From Clostridiales bacterium (GTDB lineage: Bacteria; Bacillota; Clostridia; Lachnospirales; Lachnospiraceae), in contig JAJQIK010000081.1 in the NCBI GenBank assembly GCA_021199255.1, positions 62,001-126,000 on the forward strand: a stretch of 64,000 nt of DNA, read 5' to 3'. Under the pieces are notes generated by a model. It had not been told where the DNA came from and ran no database searches. It saw nothing but the letters and a program-made list of their open reading frames with translations. This document shows positions 37,268-45,604 of the stretch, in pieces. The stretch's first letter is position 1. Each line of letters starts with the position of its first letter. A program made the position numbers and the translations under genes.

Positions 37268-37304
37268 CATGATGTAAATAGCGATTTGGAAACGGACAAT
37301 AGAT

Positions 37305-39011
37305 ATGGCTGATCAAAAGGAATTGCGGGGCTGGCTGGCAGCCCGGAATCTGAATATTGACTGCCTTGGACGAGGGCAGGCGCTGGGAGATGGCGTAGCA
37401 CAGTACACGAATCTGCTGCATAAATTTCCTCAGGATGAAATCTTCCTGCATGACGGGAAACGGGTTTGTTTCCTGACGGGATATGTCTATCATATACAGG
37501 ATTTCCTGCAGGCGGAGAACCATCGGAGATGGGACGATGCTTTCGTTGCGTCAATGGAGCGGGATATCATGGCGCATTTTCAGAAACTGCGGGGAGCTTT
37601 CTGCGGTTATACTTATAAGAAGGATGAAAAACAGGCGCTGATTTATACAGATCATACCTCTAATAAGGCGGTTTATTACTATACCAATGGCGATACATGG
37701 ATTGTTTCTAATTATGTAGATTTTATAGCGCGCGTTTTGCGGGCAAATGGAATCACTTTTCATTTTAATCCCGTTGCCGCACAATATATGCTGACGTACG
37801 GATACATGTTGGATGACAGTACCTATATCAAAGAAATCCACAGACTGATGCCGGGATGTTACGGCGTTATCGACGGCAATGGGATTAAAATCACACAATA
37901 CTATAAGCTGGCCTGTCATGAACAGGAGATGTCGGAGGAGGAAGCGCTGGAGAGACTGGATGTCTCCTTCCGGCAGGCGATAGACCGGGAATTTGGTAAG
38001 GACAGGGAATATGGCTACCGGCATCTGGTAGATTTAAGCGCAGGGCTGGACAGCCGTATGGTGTGTTTTGTGGCTCATGATATGGGTTATACGGAGCAGA
38101 CAAACCTGTCTTATAGCAAGCTGGGATACCGGGACGACCTGATTTCCGGTAAAATTGCCCGATATTTGGGACATGAGTATCTGTTTAAATCGTTAGATGA
38201 TATCCGATGGATGTATGATATTGATGAAATGACATTAAAAAATAACGGGGCGGCCATTTGTCTGGGAATAACGGGAGGCAACCGAATGTTGAAAACCGTT
38301 AATATGGAAGGGTTTGGAATCGAACATACGGGCATTATTGGCGGACCTACCATGGCCAGCTATTATCAGGATAAAAATCTGGCCTATGGCAAACCTCAAT
38401 ATGGCCTGAACGGGTATTCCGATAAGCTGCATTATACCTTTGATGAAAAGGTGCTGGAACAACATGAGACACAGGAGGCTTTTGCCATGAATACCAGAGG
38501 ACTTCTTGGAATGCAGGTCTCATATATGACGCGTCAGAATTATTTAGAGACTTCTTCTCCCTTTGCGGATGTGGATATGCTGGAAACTGCCTTTTCGATT
38601 CCGTTTGAATACCGCAGAGGAGACAGGTTGTATTTGAGATGGATTGCGGAGAAATATCCCGACGCGGCAAAGTTCGGCTGGGAGAAATGGGGTGGTGTAA
38701 AGCCCCAAAAGAGCCATATTTTCCTGCGGAAAATCAAAACTACGCAGCGGCTGGCCTATGGATATTTGTGCAGGCTGTTTTCCATGGAAAATGCACAATC
38801 CATGAATCCCATGGATTACTGGTATCATAACAATACCTCCATCAGAAATTATTTAGATAAAATGTATGAGGACAGAATTGGCAGCAGGGTGTTTGGGCAG
38901 GAGCTGGCGGCCGATATGAAAAAGCTGTATGAGACGGGGAATTTTATTGATAAAAGCCTTGTCCTGACGGTGCTGAGCGCGGTGCATCTGTATTTTGGGG
39001 ATAACGATTAG
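37305..39011 (+). CDS. Asparagine-synthetase-like protein without glutaminase cysteine
   Basis: 568 aa. The C-terminal part is an AsnB-type ATP pyrophosphatase domain with the P-loop-like VDLSAGLDSRMV near residues 243-254. The N-terminal part still resembles the Ntn glutaminase fold (YTYKKDEKQALIYTDHTSNKAVYYY) but there is no Cys after the initiator Met (it reads MADQKE), so it cannot use glutamine in the normal way. WbpS-like relatives in Pseudomonas O-antigen loci amidate uronic acids. Its place just after the uronate genes makes sugar-acid amidation the best guess; a role in peptide-like bonds is possible. Confidence 0.78.
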   Translation: MADQKELRGWLAARNLNIDCLGRGQALGDGVAQYTNLLHKFPQDEIFLHDGKRVCFLTGYVYHIQDFLQAENHRRWDDAFVASMERDIMAHFQKLRGAFCGYTYKKDEKQALIYTDHTSNKAVYYYTNGDTWIVSNYVDFIARVLRANGITFHFNPVAAQYMLTYGYMLDDSTYIKEIHRLMPGCYGVIDGNGIKITQYYKLACHEQEMSEEEALERLDVSFRQAIDREFGKDREYGYRHLVDLSAGLDSRMVCFVAHDMGYTEQTNLSYSKLGYRDDLISGKIARYLGHEYLFKSLDDIRWMYDIDEMTLKNNGAAICLGITGGNRMLKTVNMEGFGIEHTGIIGGPTMASYYQDKNLAYGKPQYGLNGYSDKLHYTFDEKVLEQHETQEAFAMNTRGLLGMQVSYMTRQNYLETSSPFADVDMLETAFSIPFEYRRGDRLYLRWIAEKYPDAAKFGWEKWGGVKPQKSHIFLRKIKTTQRLAYGYLCRLFSMENAQSMNPMDYWYHNNTSIRNYLDKMYEDRIGSRVFGQELAADMKKLYETGNFIDKSLVLTVLSAVHLYFGDND

Positions 39012-39048
39012 AGTAGGAAGCTTATAACGCTCCGGAATGAGGATTGAA

Positions 39049-40443
39049 ATGAAAAAGCAAGTACAGGAAGTGGATTTTCTTATTATTTATGAGCATAAAG
39101 TAAGAGAACTTGAAAATATGTGCCTGATCAAATATGAGTTAGAGAGAAGAGGGTATCGGGTTGTTATCCGCCATATCGAGGATCAGGAGGCGTTAGAAGC
39201 GGTTAAGCCTGTCTATCATGCTAAGGTGGTGACGACCATGGCATGCTATCAGAACGCTTCGCTGGAGTGGCATACCAAGGATTTTGTGACATTTGACAAA
39301 GTCATTGATATGCAATGGGAAAATATTGTATATCCGAAAGATGAAAGGGCGGGAGTTTTTAAGAATTATACCGGTATTGGAAGAGAAGTGGTCAGAGTCT
39401 CCTGGGGGGAGGCAAATAAAAGAAGGCTATTGGAATCAGCCCATATGGATCCGAGGAACATCAAGGTAGTGGGGCACGTGGGAATGGATTTTCTCAGGGA
39501 CGAATTAAAAGGTTATTATCTGGGCAGAGAAGAGCTCTTCAGGGAATACGGCCTGCCGACGGACAAAAAGGTGCTTTTGTTTGCGTCTCCTTTCTATGCG
39601 GATAATCTGTCGGAGGAATATATTGCGGGCATGTGCAGGAAGCACGGAGAGGATTGGCGTGATTATTACGATTTTATGATGCGCTCCGAGAAGGCTATTT
39701 TGGAGTGGATGGAGAGACTTTGCAACAGCAGGGACGATGTGCTTGTTATTTACAGACCTCATCCGGGACATATCGGCAGACATATGTCGGAGGTGGAAGC
39801 AAGGTGCAAGCATTTCAGGGTGATCAGCGACCGCTCCATTAAGCAGTGGATTGTGGCAAGCGATATTGTATATACGGGCAATAGCTCTACTATTGTAGAG
39901 GCATTTTTCGCAGGGAAAATGTGTTATCTCCTGTTCCCTTATGAGACGACGGAAGGCTTTGAACTGAAGCTGGTCAGCGCTGGCAGGAAGGTCAGAACCT
40001 ATGAGGAATTTGCCCGAACCGTGGAGGAGAAGAATCCCGCATTCCCTATTGAAAAGGAAGCGATCAACGAAATTTATCTGGTGGATGAAAAAACTCCCAG
40101 CTATTTAAAATTTGCGGATATGGCGGAGGAGGTTTTAAAGGACGATTCTTATGCCCTGACTAAGCGGCAGCTTGCCTCCTACCGCCGAAAACAGCCCCTT
40201 GGTGTCAGGCTTCAAAAGAAGCTTCAGCGCTGGGACTGGTTTTATGACCGTTACCGGGCGGCGCTGGCAGATGATAACTGTCATAATAAATGGATTGTAA
40301 AGCAGAGGGAACTGCGGCAGCGTCAGGCACAGGCGCATAAGCGATTTGAAATCGAGAGTACAAGCGAAGAAGAAATCAATGACATTATCGCCAGAATTGC
40401 GGCGCAGCTGGATCATCAGCCATTGCCGTCTGAGCAGGAATAG
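39049..40443 (+). CDS. GT-B-like surface carbohydrate transferase, candidate ulosonate transferase
   Basis: 464 aa. No membrane segment. Landmarks are VVGHVGMDFLRDE, VLVIYRPHPGHIGRHM (the RPHP motif of capsule KpsS/KpsC-like, TagF-like and polysialyltransferase-like GT-B enzymes) and DIVYTGNSSTIVEAFFAGK, the donor-binding loop of the same group. NCBI-style names for such proteins are vague (surface carbohydrate biosynthesis protein). Being next to a CMP-sugar synthetase, it could be the CMP-ulosonate-using transferase; this is inference. GAGG 6 bases before ATG 39049 favours that start over 39037. The C-terminal 90 residues are highly charged and Gln-rich. Confidence 0.7.
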   Translation: MKKQVQEVDFLIIYEHKVRELENMCLIKYELERRGYRVVIRHIEDQEALEAVKPVYHAKVVTTMACYQNASLEWHTKDFVTFDKVIDMQWENIVYPKDERAGVFKNYTGIGREVVRVSWGEANKRRLLESAHMDPRNIKVVGHVGMDFLRDELKGYYLGREELFREYGLPTDKKVLLFASPFYADNLSEEYIAGMCRKHGEDWRDYYDFMMRSEKAILEWMERLCNSRDDVLVIYRPHPGHIGRHMSEVEARCKHFRVISDRSIKQWIVASDIVYTGNSSTIVEAFFAGKMCYLLFPYETTEGFELKLVSAGRKVRTYEEFARTVEEKNPAFPIEKEAINEIYLVDEKTPSYLKFADMAEEVLKDDSYALTKRQLASYRRKQPLGVRLQKKLQRWDWFYDRYRAALADDNCHNKWIVKQRELRQRQAQAHKRFEIESTSEEEINDIIARIAAQLDHQPLPSEQE

Positions 40444-40473
40444 AGAAAATAGAGGAAAACGGAGGAAATCATT

Positions 40474-41154
40474 ATGAGCAACACAATCACAGCAGTAGTA
40501 CCGGTGAAAGGCAGCAGTTCCAGATTGCCGAACAAGAATATCTTACCCTTTGGGGATTCTAATTTATTACAGCACAAAATCGAGCAGTTAAAACAGGTTG
40601 AAGGACTTCACGAAATTATCGTTTCTTCCGATTCTGATGAAATGCTTGCTATCGGCGAGCAATGCGGCGTTAAGGCGATCAAAAGACCCATTCAGTATGC
40701 CAATGAATCAGTGCCTTTCGGTATGTTTTTGGAGTATGTGTGCGATATTATTGAAGGGGATCATTTGATGTGGGCGTGCGCGACATCTCCCTGTGTAGAG
40801 CCTTACCTGTACGAGAAAGCAATTAAGACTTACTTTGAGAAATTACAGGAAGGGTATGATTCTCTGGTCACCTGTTCTCCTTATCAGACCTATCTGATGG
40901 ACGAGAACGGACCGCTGAATTTCAAAATGGGACTGGAGCATAAAAATTCCGAACAGCTTCCGCTGCTGTATCACTTTACCAACGGTATTGACCTGGCGCC
41001 CAAGGACAAAGTGAAGGAATGGCATTATAATTACGGCCCCCGTTATTATAAGCTGTTGGTGAACAAAAGAGAAGCGGCGGACATCGACGATGTATATGAT
41101 TATGAAATGGCTAAGGTTTTATATGCCATGAAGGATCCGAAGCCTACGGTATAG
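40474..41154 (+). CDS. CMP-sugar synthetase (acylneuraminate cytidylyltransferase family)
   Basis: 226 aa. The NeuA/KdsB fold is clear: AVVPVKGSSSRLPNKNILPF (nucleotide-binding loop at residues 8-27), EIIVSSDSDEM, RPIQYANESVPFG, CATSPCVEP and REAADIDDVYDYEMA at the end. Such enzymes activate 2-keto-3-deoxy sugar acids with CTP. GGAGG sits 9 bases before ATG. The following genes encode an aldolase and a KdsC-like phosphatase, so this is the activation step of an ulosonic-acid pathway whose sugar is not sialic acid in the usual sense, as no NeuB is present. Confidence 0.87.
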   Translation: MSNTITAVVPVKGSSSRLPNKNILPFGDSNLLQHKIEQLKQVEGLHEIIVSSDSDEMLAIGEQCGVKAIKRPIQYANESVPFGMFLEYVCDIIEGDHLMWACATSPCVEPYLYEKAIKTYFEKLQEGYDSLVTCSPYQTYLMDENGPLNFKMGLEHKNSEQLPLLYHFTNGIDLAPKDKVKEWHYNYGPRYYKLLVNKREAADIDDVYDYEMAKVLYAMKDPKPTV

Positions 41155-41193
41155 AAGTATGCCGCGGTCGGAAGAGATCAGGAAGGAGACACG

Positions 41194-42804
41194 GTGATTG
41201 GAATGAGTATTCAATTATTGGACTGCACCCTCCGGGACGGCGGGTATATTAATGATTGGAACTTCGGTGAACACACCATTCGGGATATCTTGGCGAAGTT
41301 AATTGAATCCGGTACAGATTATGTGGAGGTTGGGTTCCTTCGCGATTGTGAGTATATGCCGGACAAGTCTCTTTTTAATAACTGTGCGGAGATCGAGAGA
41401 ATCCTGCCAGAGAAACGGGGTAAGACAAAGTTTACGGCGATGGCGCTTCATAATCAATATGATATTGATAAGCTGGAGCCCTGGGACGGCAGAACCATTG
41501 ACGCCATACGGGTAACCTTTCATGATTATGATATTGATGAAGGACTTGCCTATATCCGCAGGGTAAAGGAAAAAGGGTATAAGGTCTTTATCAATCCCAT
41601 TAACATTATGGGCTACAGTGATGAGATGATCTTGCAGCTTCTTCATAAAGTGAATGAATTGCAGCCCTATGCTTTTTCTATCGTGGATACGTTTGGCTCC
41701 ATGATGCGCGAGGATTTGCTTCGTATTTATTCGCTGATCGAGCATAATTTGAGCAAAAATATTGTAATCGGCCTGCATCTGCATGAGAACCTTGCGTTGT
41801 CTTATTCGCTGGCGCAGGAGTTTATCAATATCAAAGCCAGTGACAGGGAATGTGTGATAGACGCTTCCATGCTGGGAATGGGGCGTTCGCCGGGCAACCT
41901 GTGCATGGAACTGATTATGGATTATATGAATAAGAAACAATCGGGGCATTATGATGTGAATCCAGTATTGGACGGTATTGACGACCATATTGCGCGGCTG
42001 AAACAGATAGAGCCATGGGGATACAATACCGCCTATTCGATTTCGGCCAAATATAATCTGCACCGGAATTATGCGGAATTTCTGCTGGATAAGGGTCGGT
42101 TGCGCGCAAAGCAGATCAATCAGATATTGGGCAGCATTGCGGCTGACAGGAAAACGGCCTTTGACAAGGCTTATATTGAAAAGCTGTATCAGGATTTCCA
42201 GAACAATGCCATAGACGATAAGGAGACCCTGCAGAAGCTGTCTCAGGAAACAGCGCATAGAAAGTGCCTGATTCTGGCTCCGGGTTCCAGTATTCTGGAG
42301 GAAAGGGAGAAAGTGGAGGCTTATCTTGCAAAGGAGAAGCCTGTGGTATTTTCCGCGAATTTTGTACCGGAGACCTATCGCGCCGATTATGTGTTCTGCT
42401 GTAATGCCATGCGTTTGGAAACTATTATGGGCAAAAGAAATCTTCCTAAGCTGATTATTACCTCCAATCTTCTGGATATGTGCGAAGAAGCGCGATGGGA
42501 ACAGGAGCAGCCGCCGGAAGTGCTTGGCGTGGATTATATGGATTTGAACTTTCGAGAAAATGAACCTCTGGACAATAGCGTAATCATGCTGCTCCGGCTG
42601 TTAAAAAAGCTGGAAGTGGATCATGTGGCGCTGGCAGGCTTCGACGGTTATCAGACGGATCGCAAGGCGAATTATGTGGCGGATTATATGGCGAGCCAGC
42701 ATACAAAGGGAGAAGAAGAAAATCAGAAAATCAAAAGCTGCATGGAGCAGATGGAGAAACAGATGGAGGTTCAGTATGTGACAGAATCTCTTTATCAGTA
42801 CTAG
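41194..42804 (+). CDS. DRE-TIM (HMGL-like) aldolase with extra C-terminal Rossmann-like domain
   Basis: 536 aa. Residues about 6-290 are a DRE-TIM metallolyase barrel: LLDCTLRDGGYINDW (R14-D15), DYVEVGFL, FINPINIMGYS, VDTFGSM and IGLHLHENLALS with the two metal-binding His near 195 and 197. 4-hydroxy-2-oxovalerate aldolases and HMG-CoA lyases have this fold. From about residue 350 there is a second domain (CLILAPGSSI, VFSANFVP, YVFCCNAMRLE, HVALAGFDGY) that recalls DUF115/MptE-like or GT42-like Rossmann proteins. GTG 41194 has AAGGAG 5 bases upstream; ATG 41203 is possible. Pyruvate plus sugar aldehyde condensation is the suggested reaction. Confidence 0.8.
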   Translation: MIGMSIQLLDCTLRDGGYINDWNFGEHTIRDILAKLIESGTDYVEVGFLRDCEYMPDKSLFNNCAEIERILPEKRGKTKFTAMALHNQYDIDKLEPWDGRTIDAIRVTFHDYDIDEGLAYIRRVKEKGYKVFINPINIMGYSDEMILQLLHKVNELQPYAFSIVDTFGSMMREDLLRIYSLIEHNLSKNIVIGLHLHENLALSYSLAQEFINIKASDRECVIDASMLGMGRSPGNLCMELIMDYMNKKQSGHYDVNPVLDGIDDHIARLKQIEPWGYNTAYSISAKYNLHRNYAEFLLDKGRLRAKQINQILGSIAADRKTAFDKAYIEKLYQDFQNNAIDDKETLQKLSQETAHRKCLILAPGSSILEEREKVEAYLAKEKPVVFSANFVPETYRADYVFCCNAMRLETIMGKRNLPKLIITSNLLDMCEEARWEQEQPPEVLGVDYMDLNFRENEPLDNSVIMLLRLLKKLEVDHVALAGFDGYQTDRKANYVADYMASQHTKGEEENQKIKSCMEQMEKQMEVQYVTESLYQY

Positions 42805-42845
42805 GGGATCGCTTGGATACCTCCCGGAAAGGCAGGATTTGCAGT

Positions 42846-43367
42846 ATGAAGGATTGGAAGAAAATCAAATATCTGGTTATCGATGTGGACGGCACCATGA
42901 CGGACGCCGGTATCTATTATGACGAGCATGGCAATGAATTAAAGAAGTTTTGTACCAAGGACGCGGCAGGCTTCTTCGCCGCGAGACAGGCGGGAATCAA
43001 GGTTATGGTGCTTACGGGAAGAGAGTGCGCCGCCACCACCCGCAGAATGGGCGAGATGAAAGTGGATTATCTGGTACAGAACTGTAAGGATAAAGTCGCC
43101 TACCTCACAGAATTTATGAAGGCAAATGCGATTCAGGGGGAAGAGATAGGATATCTGGGAGATGATCTCAACGATTTGCCGCCCATGAGGCTGTGCGGCT
43201 TCGTGGGCTGTCCGGAGGACGCCTGCCGGGAAGTAAAGGAGCAGGCCGATTATGTGTCCTGCCGGGCAGGCGGGCACGGGGCTGTGCGGGACATGATAGA
43301 GTATATGCTGCGGGAGAGCGGCAGGTGGGAGAAGGCTGTTAAGGAAATTTACGGGATCGGCGTGTGA
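42846..43367 (+). CDS. KdsC-like HAD phosphatase (3-deoxy-ulosonate 8/9-phosphatase type)
   Basis: 173 aa. IDVDGTMTDAGIYYDEHGNE carries the nucleophile D13 and acid D15, MVLTGRECAATTRR the second motif and YLGDDLNDLPPM the metal-binding DD. The small cap-less form is that of KdsC and related phosphatases, tetramers that remove phosphate from KDO-8-phosphate or KDN-9-phosphate-type sugars. With the upstream aldolase and CMP-synthetase it forms synthesis, dephosphorylation and activation steps. AGGA 8 bases before ATG 42846 decides the start against TTG 42813. Confidence 0.87.
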   Translation: MKDWKKIKYLVIDVDGTMTDAGIYYDEHGNELKKFCTKDAAGFFAARQAGIKVMVLTGRECAATTRRMGEMKVDYLVQNCKDKVAYLTEFMKANAIQGEEIGYLGDDLNDLPPMRLCGFVGCPEDACREVKEQADYVSCRAGGHGAVRDMIEYMLRESGRWEKAVKEIYGIGV

Positions 43368-43410
43368 AACAGCTGCAGTTACAGATAGGATAACGGAAGG
43401 TAATATTGAT

Positions 43411-44478
43411 ATGGGCGCAATGGATTTTCTTAGAAAATCGGAAAAACTGGTATTTTGGAATCGCTGCAGAATACACAGCAAAAAAGAGGATTTCAGGGAA
43501 ATGGTTCTGAATGGTTACCACAATCCGGATTTTCTGGAACTGCATCACTTAGGAGATGAATATAAAGGCTGTATTATTTACTGCGCGGAAGAGACTGGAA
43601 ATGGCATCGGTTTTTTTGCGGAACTGGGGATGACTCTGATTAAGCTTTATTTTGCGGATGAACGTGGAATGGTTCCTTATATCCGTTGGGGAGAAAGCTA
43701 CGTTTATTATGAACCGAAGGGTATTCGTGGAGAGAAAAATGCATTTCTGCATTATTTTAAACCAGTCTCAGAGGTGCAGTCGGTGGAGCATGCTTGCCAT
43801 GTACTGTATCAGGCTTCCTGGCATTGTAACCAGGTAAAAGCGCTATATGGCGCGGTCAGCTATGACGTGTCAGAAGACTATATAGACGCTATGGCGCGGA
43901 TGCTCAGGAAATATATTCACTATAATGATGAGACGGAACAATATCTGGAAAGTCAATATAGTAGCCTGCTGGGCGGTAAAAGAACCATAGCGGTGCATTA
44001 TAGAGGGACAGATTTCAATAAAGGCTATAATAATCATCCGATTCCGGTGCAGGCTGAGCAGGAAATAAACAAGGTCAGAGAACTGATGAAAAAGAAGGAT
44101 TATGAGCAGATATTTCTGGCGACAGATGAACAAGCGATCGTAGAACGTTTTAGGCAGGAGTTTGGAGAGCGGGTCAAAGTATACGAAGATACCTTTCGAG
44201 ATCATGGCAGCGGGGAATCCATCGCATTTAGCAAATCGGAGAGAGAAAATCATCATTATAAGCTGGGACTTGAGGTGTTAAGAGATCAGTATACGCTGAC
44301 CCACTGTGATGGAATTGTCTGCGGATATTCTAATATCACATTTATTGCGAGGGTAATGCGCAGGGCATGGTTTGAGGAGGAGTGGGAGGATTATTGTCTG
44401 ATTGATAATGGATTGTATCATAATCAAAACAGCTTTAGCAACAGTAAGAATGCCAGGAAGGTTAACCAATGGAGTTAA
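43411..44478 (+). CDS. Fucosyltransferase-like GT (HxRGTD type), copy 1
   Basis: 355 aa. IAVHYRGTDFNKGYNNHP near residue 192, then IFLATDEQAIVERF and IVCGYSNITFIARVM, are the three landmarks of the NodZ/O-fucosyltransferase-like GT-B families (GT23/GT65/GT68 superfamily) that bind GDP-fucose with HxRG. Bacterial members in glycan loci are mostly uncharacterised. It shares this pattern with the protein at 48002-48973. GGAAGGTAA precedes ATG 43411; ATG 43420 is an alternative. Confidence 0.78.
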   Translation: MGAMDFLRKSEKLVFWNRCRIHSKKEDFREMVLNGYHNPDFLELHHLGDEYKGCIIYCAEETGNGIGFFAELGMTLIKLYFADERGMVPYIRWGESYVYYEPKGIRGEKNAFLHYFKPVSEVQSVEHACHVLYQASWHCNQVKALYGAVSYDVSEDYIDAMARMLRKYIHYNDETEQYLESQYSSLLGGKRTIAVHYRGTDFNKGYNNHPIPVQAEQEINKVRELMKKKDYEQIFLATDEQAIVERFRQEFGERVKVYEDTFRDHGSGESIAFSKSERENHHYKLGLEVLRDQYTLTHCDGIVCGYSNITFIARVMRRAWFEEEWEDYCLIDNGLYHNQNSFSNSKNARKVNQWS

Positions 44479-44498
44479 CGTTATAGTGAGGGAATCGA

Positions 44499-45602
44499 AT
44501 GAGAGGCAGAATGAATGTTTATCTGACAACCGGTAAGAAAAATTATAAATATGCTTATGTGGCGATCCAGTCACTTTTTGAGCATAACAGAAACTCGGAG
44601 ATCTACCTGTATATTGTCTCTGAGGATCTGGAAGAGAAGGATTTGCCATATGAATATGCTTTGGCAAAACAGTTTGGAAATCACATTATTATTCTGCGCT
44701 TTGACGAAAAGCGGGCAGGCGGGCAGATTAAGCTTCAAAAGGGAGATCATTGGGTCATCGGCACCATGTCCAGTTACTGGCTTTTTCATGAATTGCTTCC
44801 AAAAGAAGTAGACAGGATTATCATGATAGAGTCGGATACGGTAGTGGTAGGCGATTTATCGGAGATCTATCAGATGGATTTTGGGGATAACTATGTGATT
44901 TGCCCAGGCCCGGAGCACAAGCCGAAGAACCATAGGGAATTTATGGAGAGTATTGGCGGGGAGTGCCTGACCTTTGTGCTGTCTATGTATGATGTGGAAC
45001 GGATCAGGAGAGATTTTACGCTGGAAGATATTTTACAGACCGATGTGGATATCAGGGCGAAAGCCGGCAATTCCATGATGGAACTGGTTTTTGGGAAGCT
45101 TTTTACAGGCAGGATCAAATTTGTTCCGGGAAAGGATTCCTGCATTGACGAGAACGAAAGATATATAGAGGAGCTTGGCTACGATTATCTGGCGGAATGT
45201 GAAAAGACGGCCAAAATCATACATTTTTCTTCCTACAGTGATTATAGTAAACCTTGGAATCCCGTATTTCTGGTGCCCGGTTACGCGGTGTGGTGGAAAT
45301 ATGCTGTGAACAGTCCCTATTATAAAGAGTATATTGAGCGCCAGTGGCAGTATTATCATAACACACGCCAGCGGCAGAAAAAAATTGCGAAGAATATCAG
45401 TTACCGCAATATTCTTATCGCAGCGCTGGTTATCATGACGGTCATGTTGAGCGGAATCAGCATTTGTGCAGGAGCCGGGCTTGTGGGAACTTTAGTTATC
45501 GTAGGTTGTGCGGTTCTATCCGTATGTGCGGCGATTCTTGTCAGAAGGGTGTCGATGCTGGCAGGGAAGTGGGGGGAATATGCTAAGTGCAGAAGAACAT
45601 AG
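44499..45602 (+). CDS. Glycosyltransferase family 8-like protein with C-terminal membrane helices
   Basis: 367 aa. NVYLTTGKKNYKYAYVAIQS and IIMIESDTVVVGDLSEIYQM place it in GT8 (retaining GT-A, LgtC/glycogenin-like). The usual DxD is E111-S112-D113 here, an unusual change at the metal site. KIIHFSSYSDYSKPW late in the domain is the expected His-containing motif. Two hydrophobic segments (about 302-322 and 325-347) near the C-terminus suggest membrane attachment. Its stop lies 2 bases from the stop of the convergent minus-strand gene. ATG 44499 or 44511. Confidence 0.82.
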   Translation: MRGRMNVYLTTGKKNYKYAYVAIQSLFEHNRNSEIYLYIVSEDLEEKDLPYEYALAKQFGNHIIILRFDEKRAGGQIKLQKGDHWVIGTMSSYWLFHELLPKEVDRIIMIESDTVVVGDLSEIYQMDFGDNYVICPGPEHKPKNHREFMESIGGECLTFVLSMYDVERIRRDFTLEDILQTDVDIRAKAGNSMMELVFGKLFTGRIKFVPGKDSCIDENERYIEELGYDYLAECEKTAKIIHFSSYSDYSKPWNPVFLVPGYAVWWKYAVNSPYYKEYIERQWQYYHNTRQRQKKIAKNISYRNILIAALVIMTVMLSGISICAGAGLVGTLVIVGCAVLSVCAAILVRRVSMLAGKWGEYAKCRRT

Positions 45603-45604
45603 CT

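Noticed and set aside
41299-42258. Long minus-strand open frame (about 319 codons) opposite the aldolase gene
   Set aside because: It is antisense to a clear enzyme, has no ribosome site, and its translation is rich in His, Gln and Ile repeats typical of shadow frames.
39049-43367. Standard sialic acid or KDO pathway
   Set aside because: CMP-synthetase and phosphatase fit, but no NeuB, NeuC-type hydrolysing epimerase with sialate context, or KdsA is seen; the aldolase is a different fold, so a canonical pathway name was not given.
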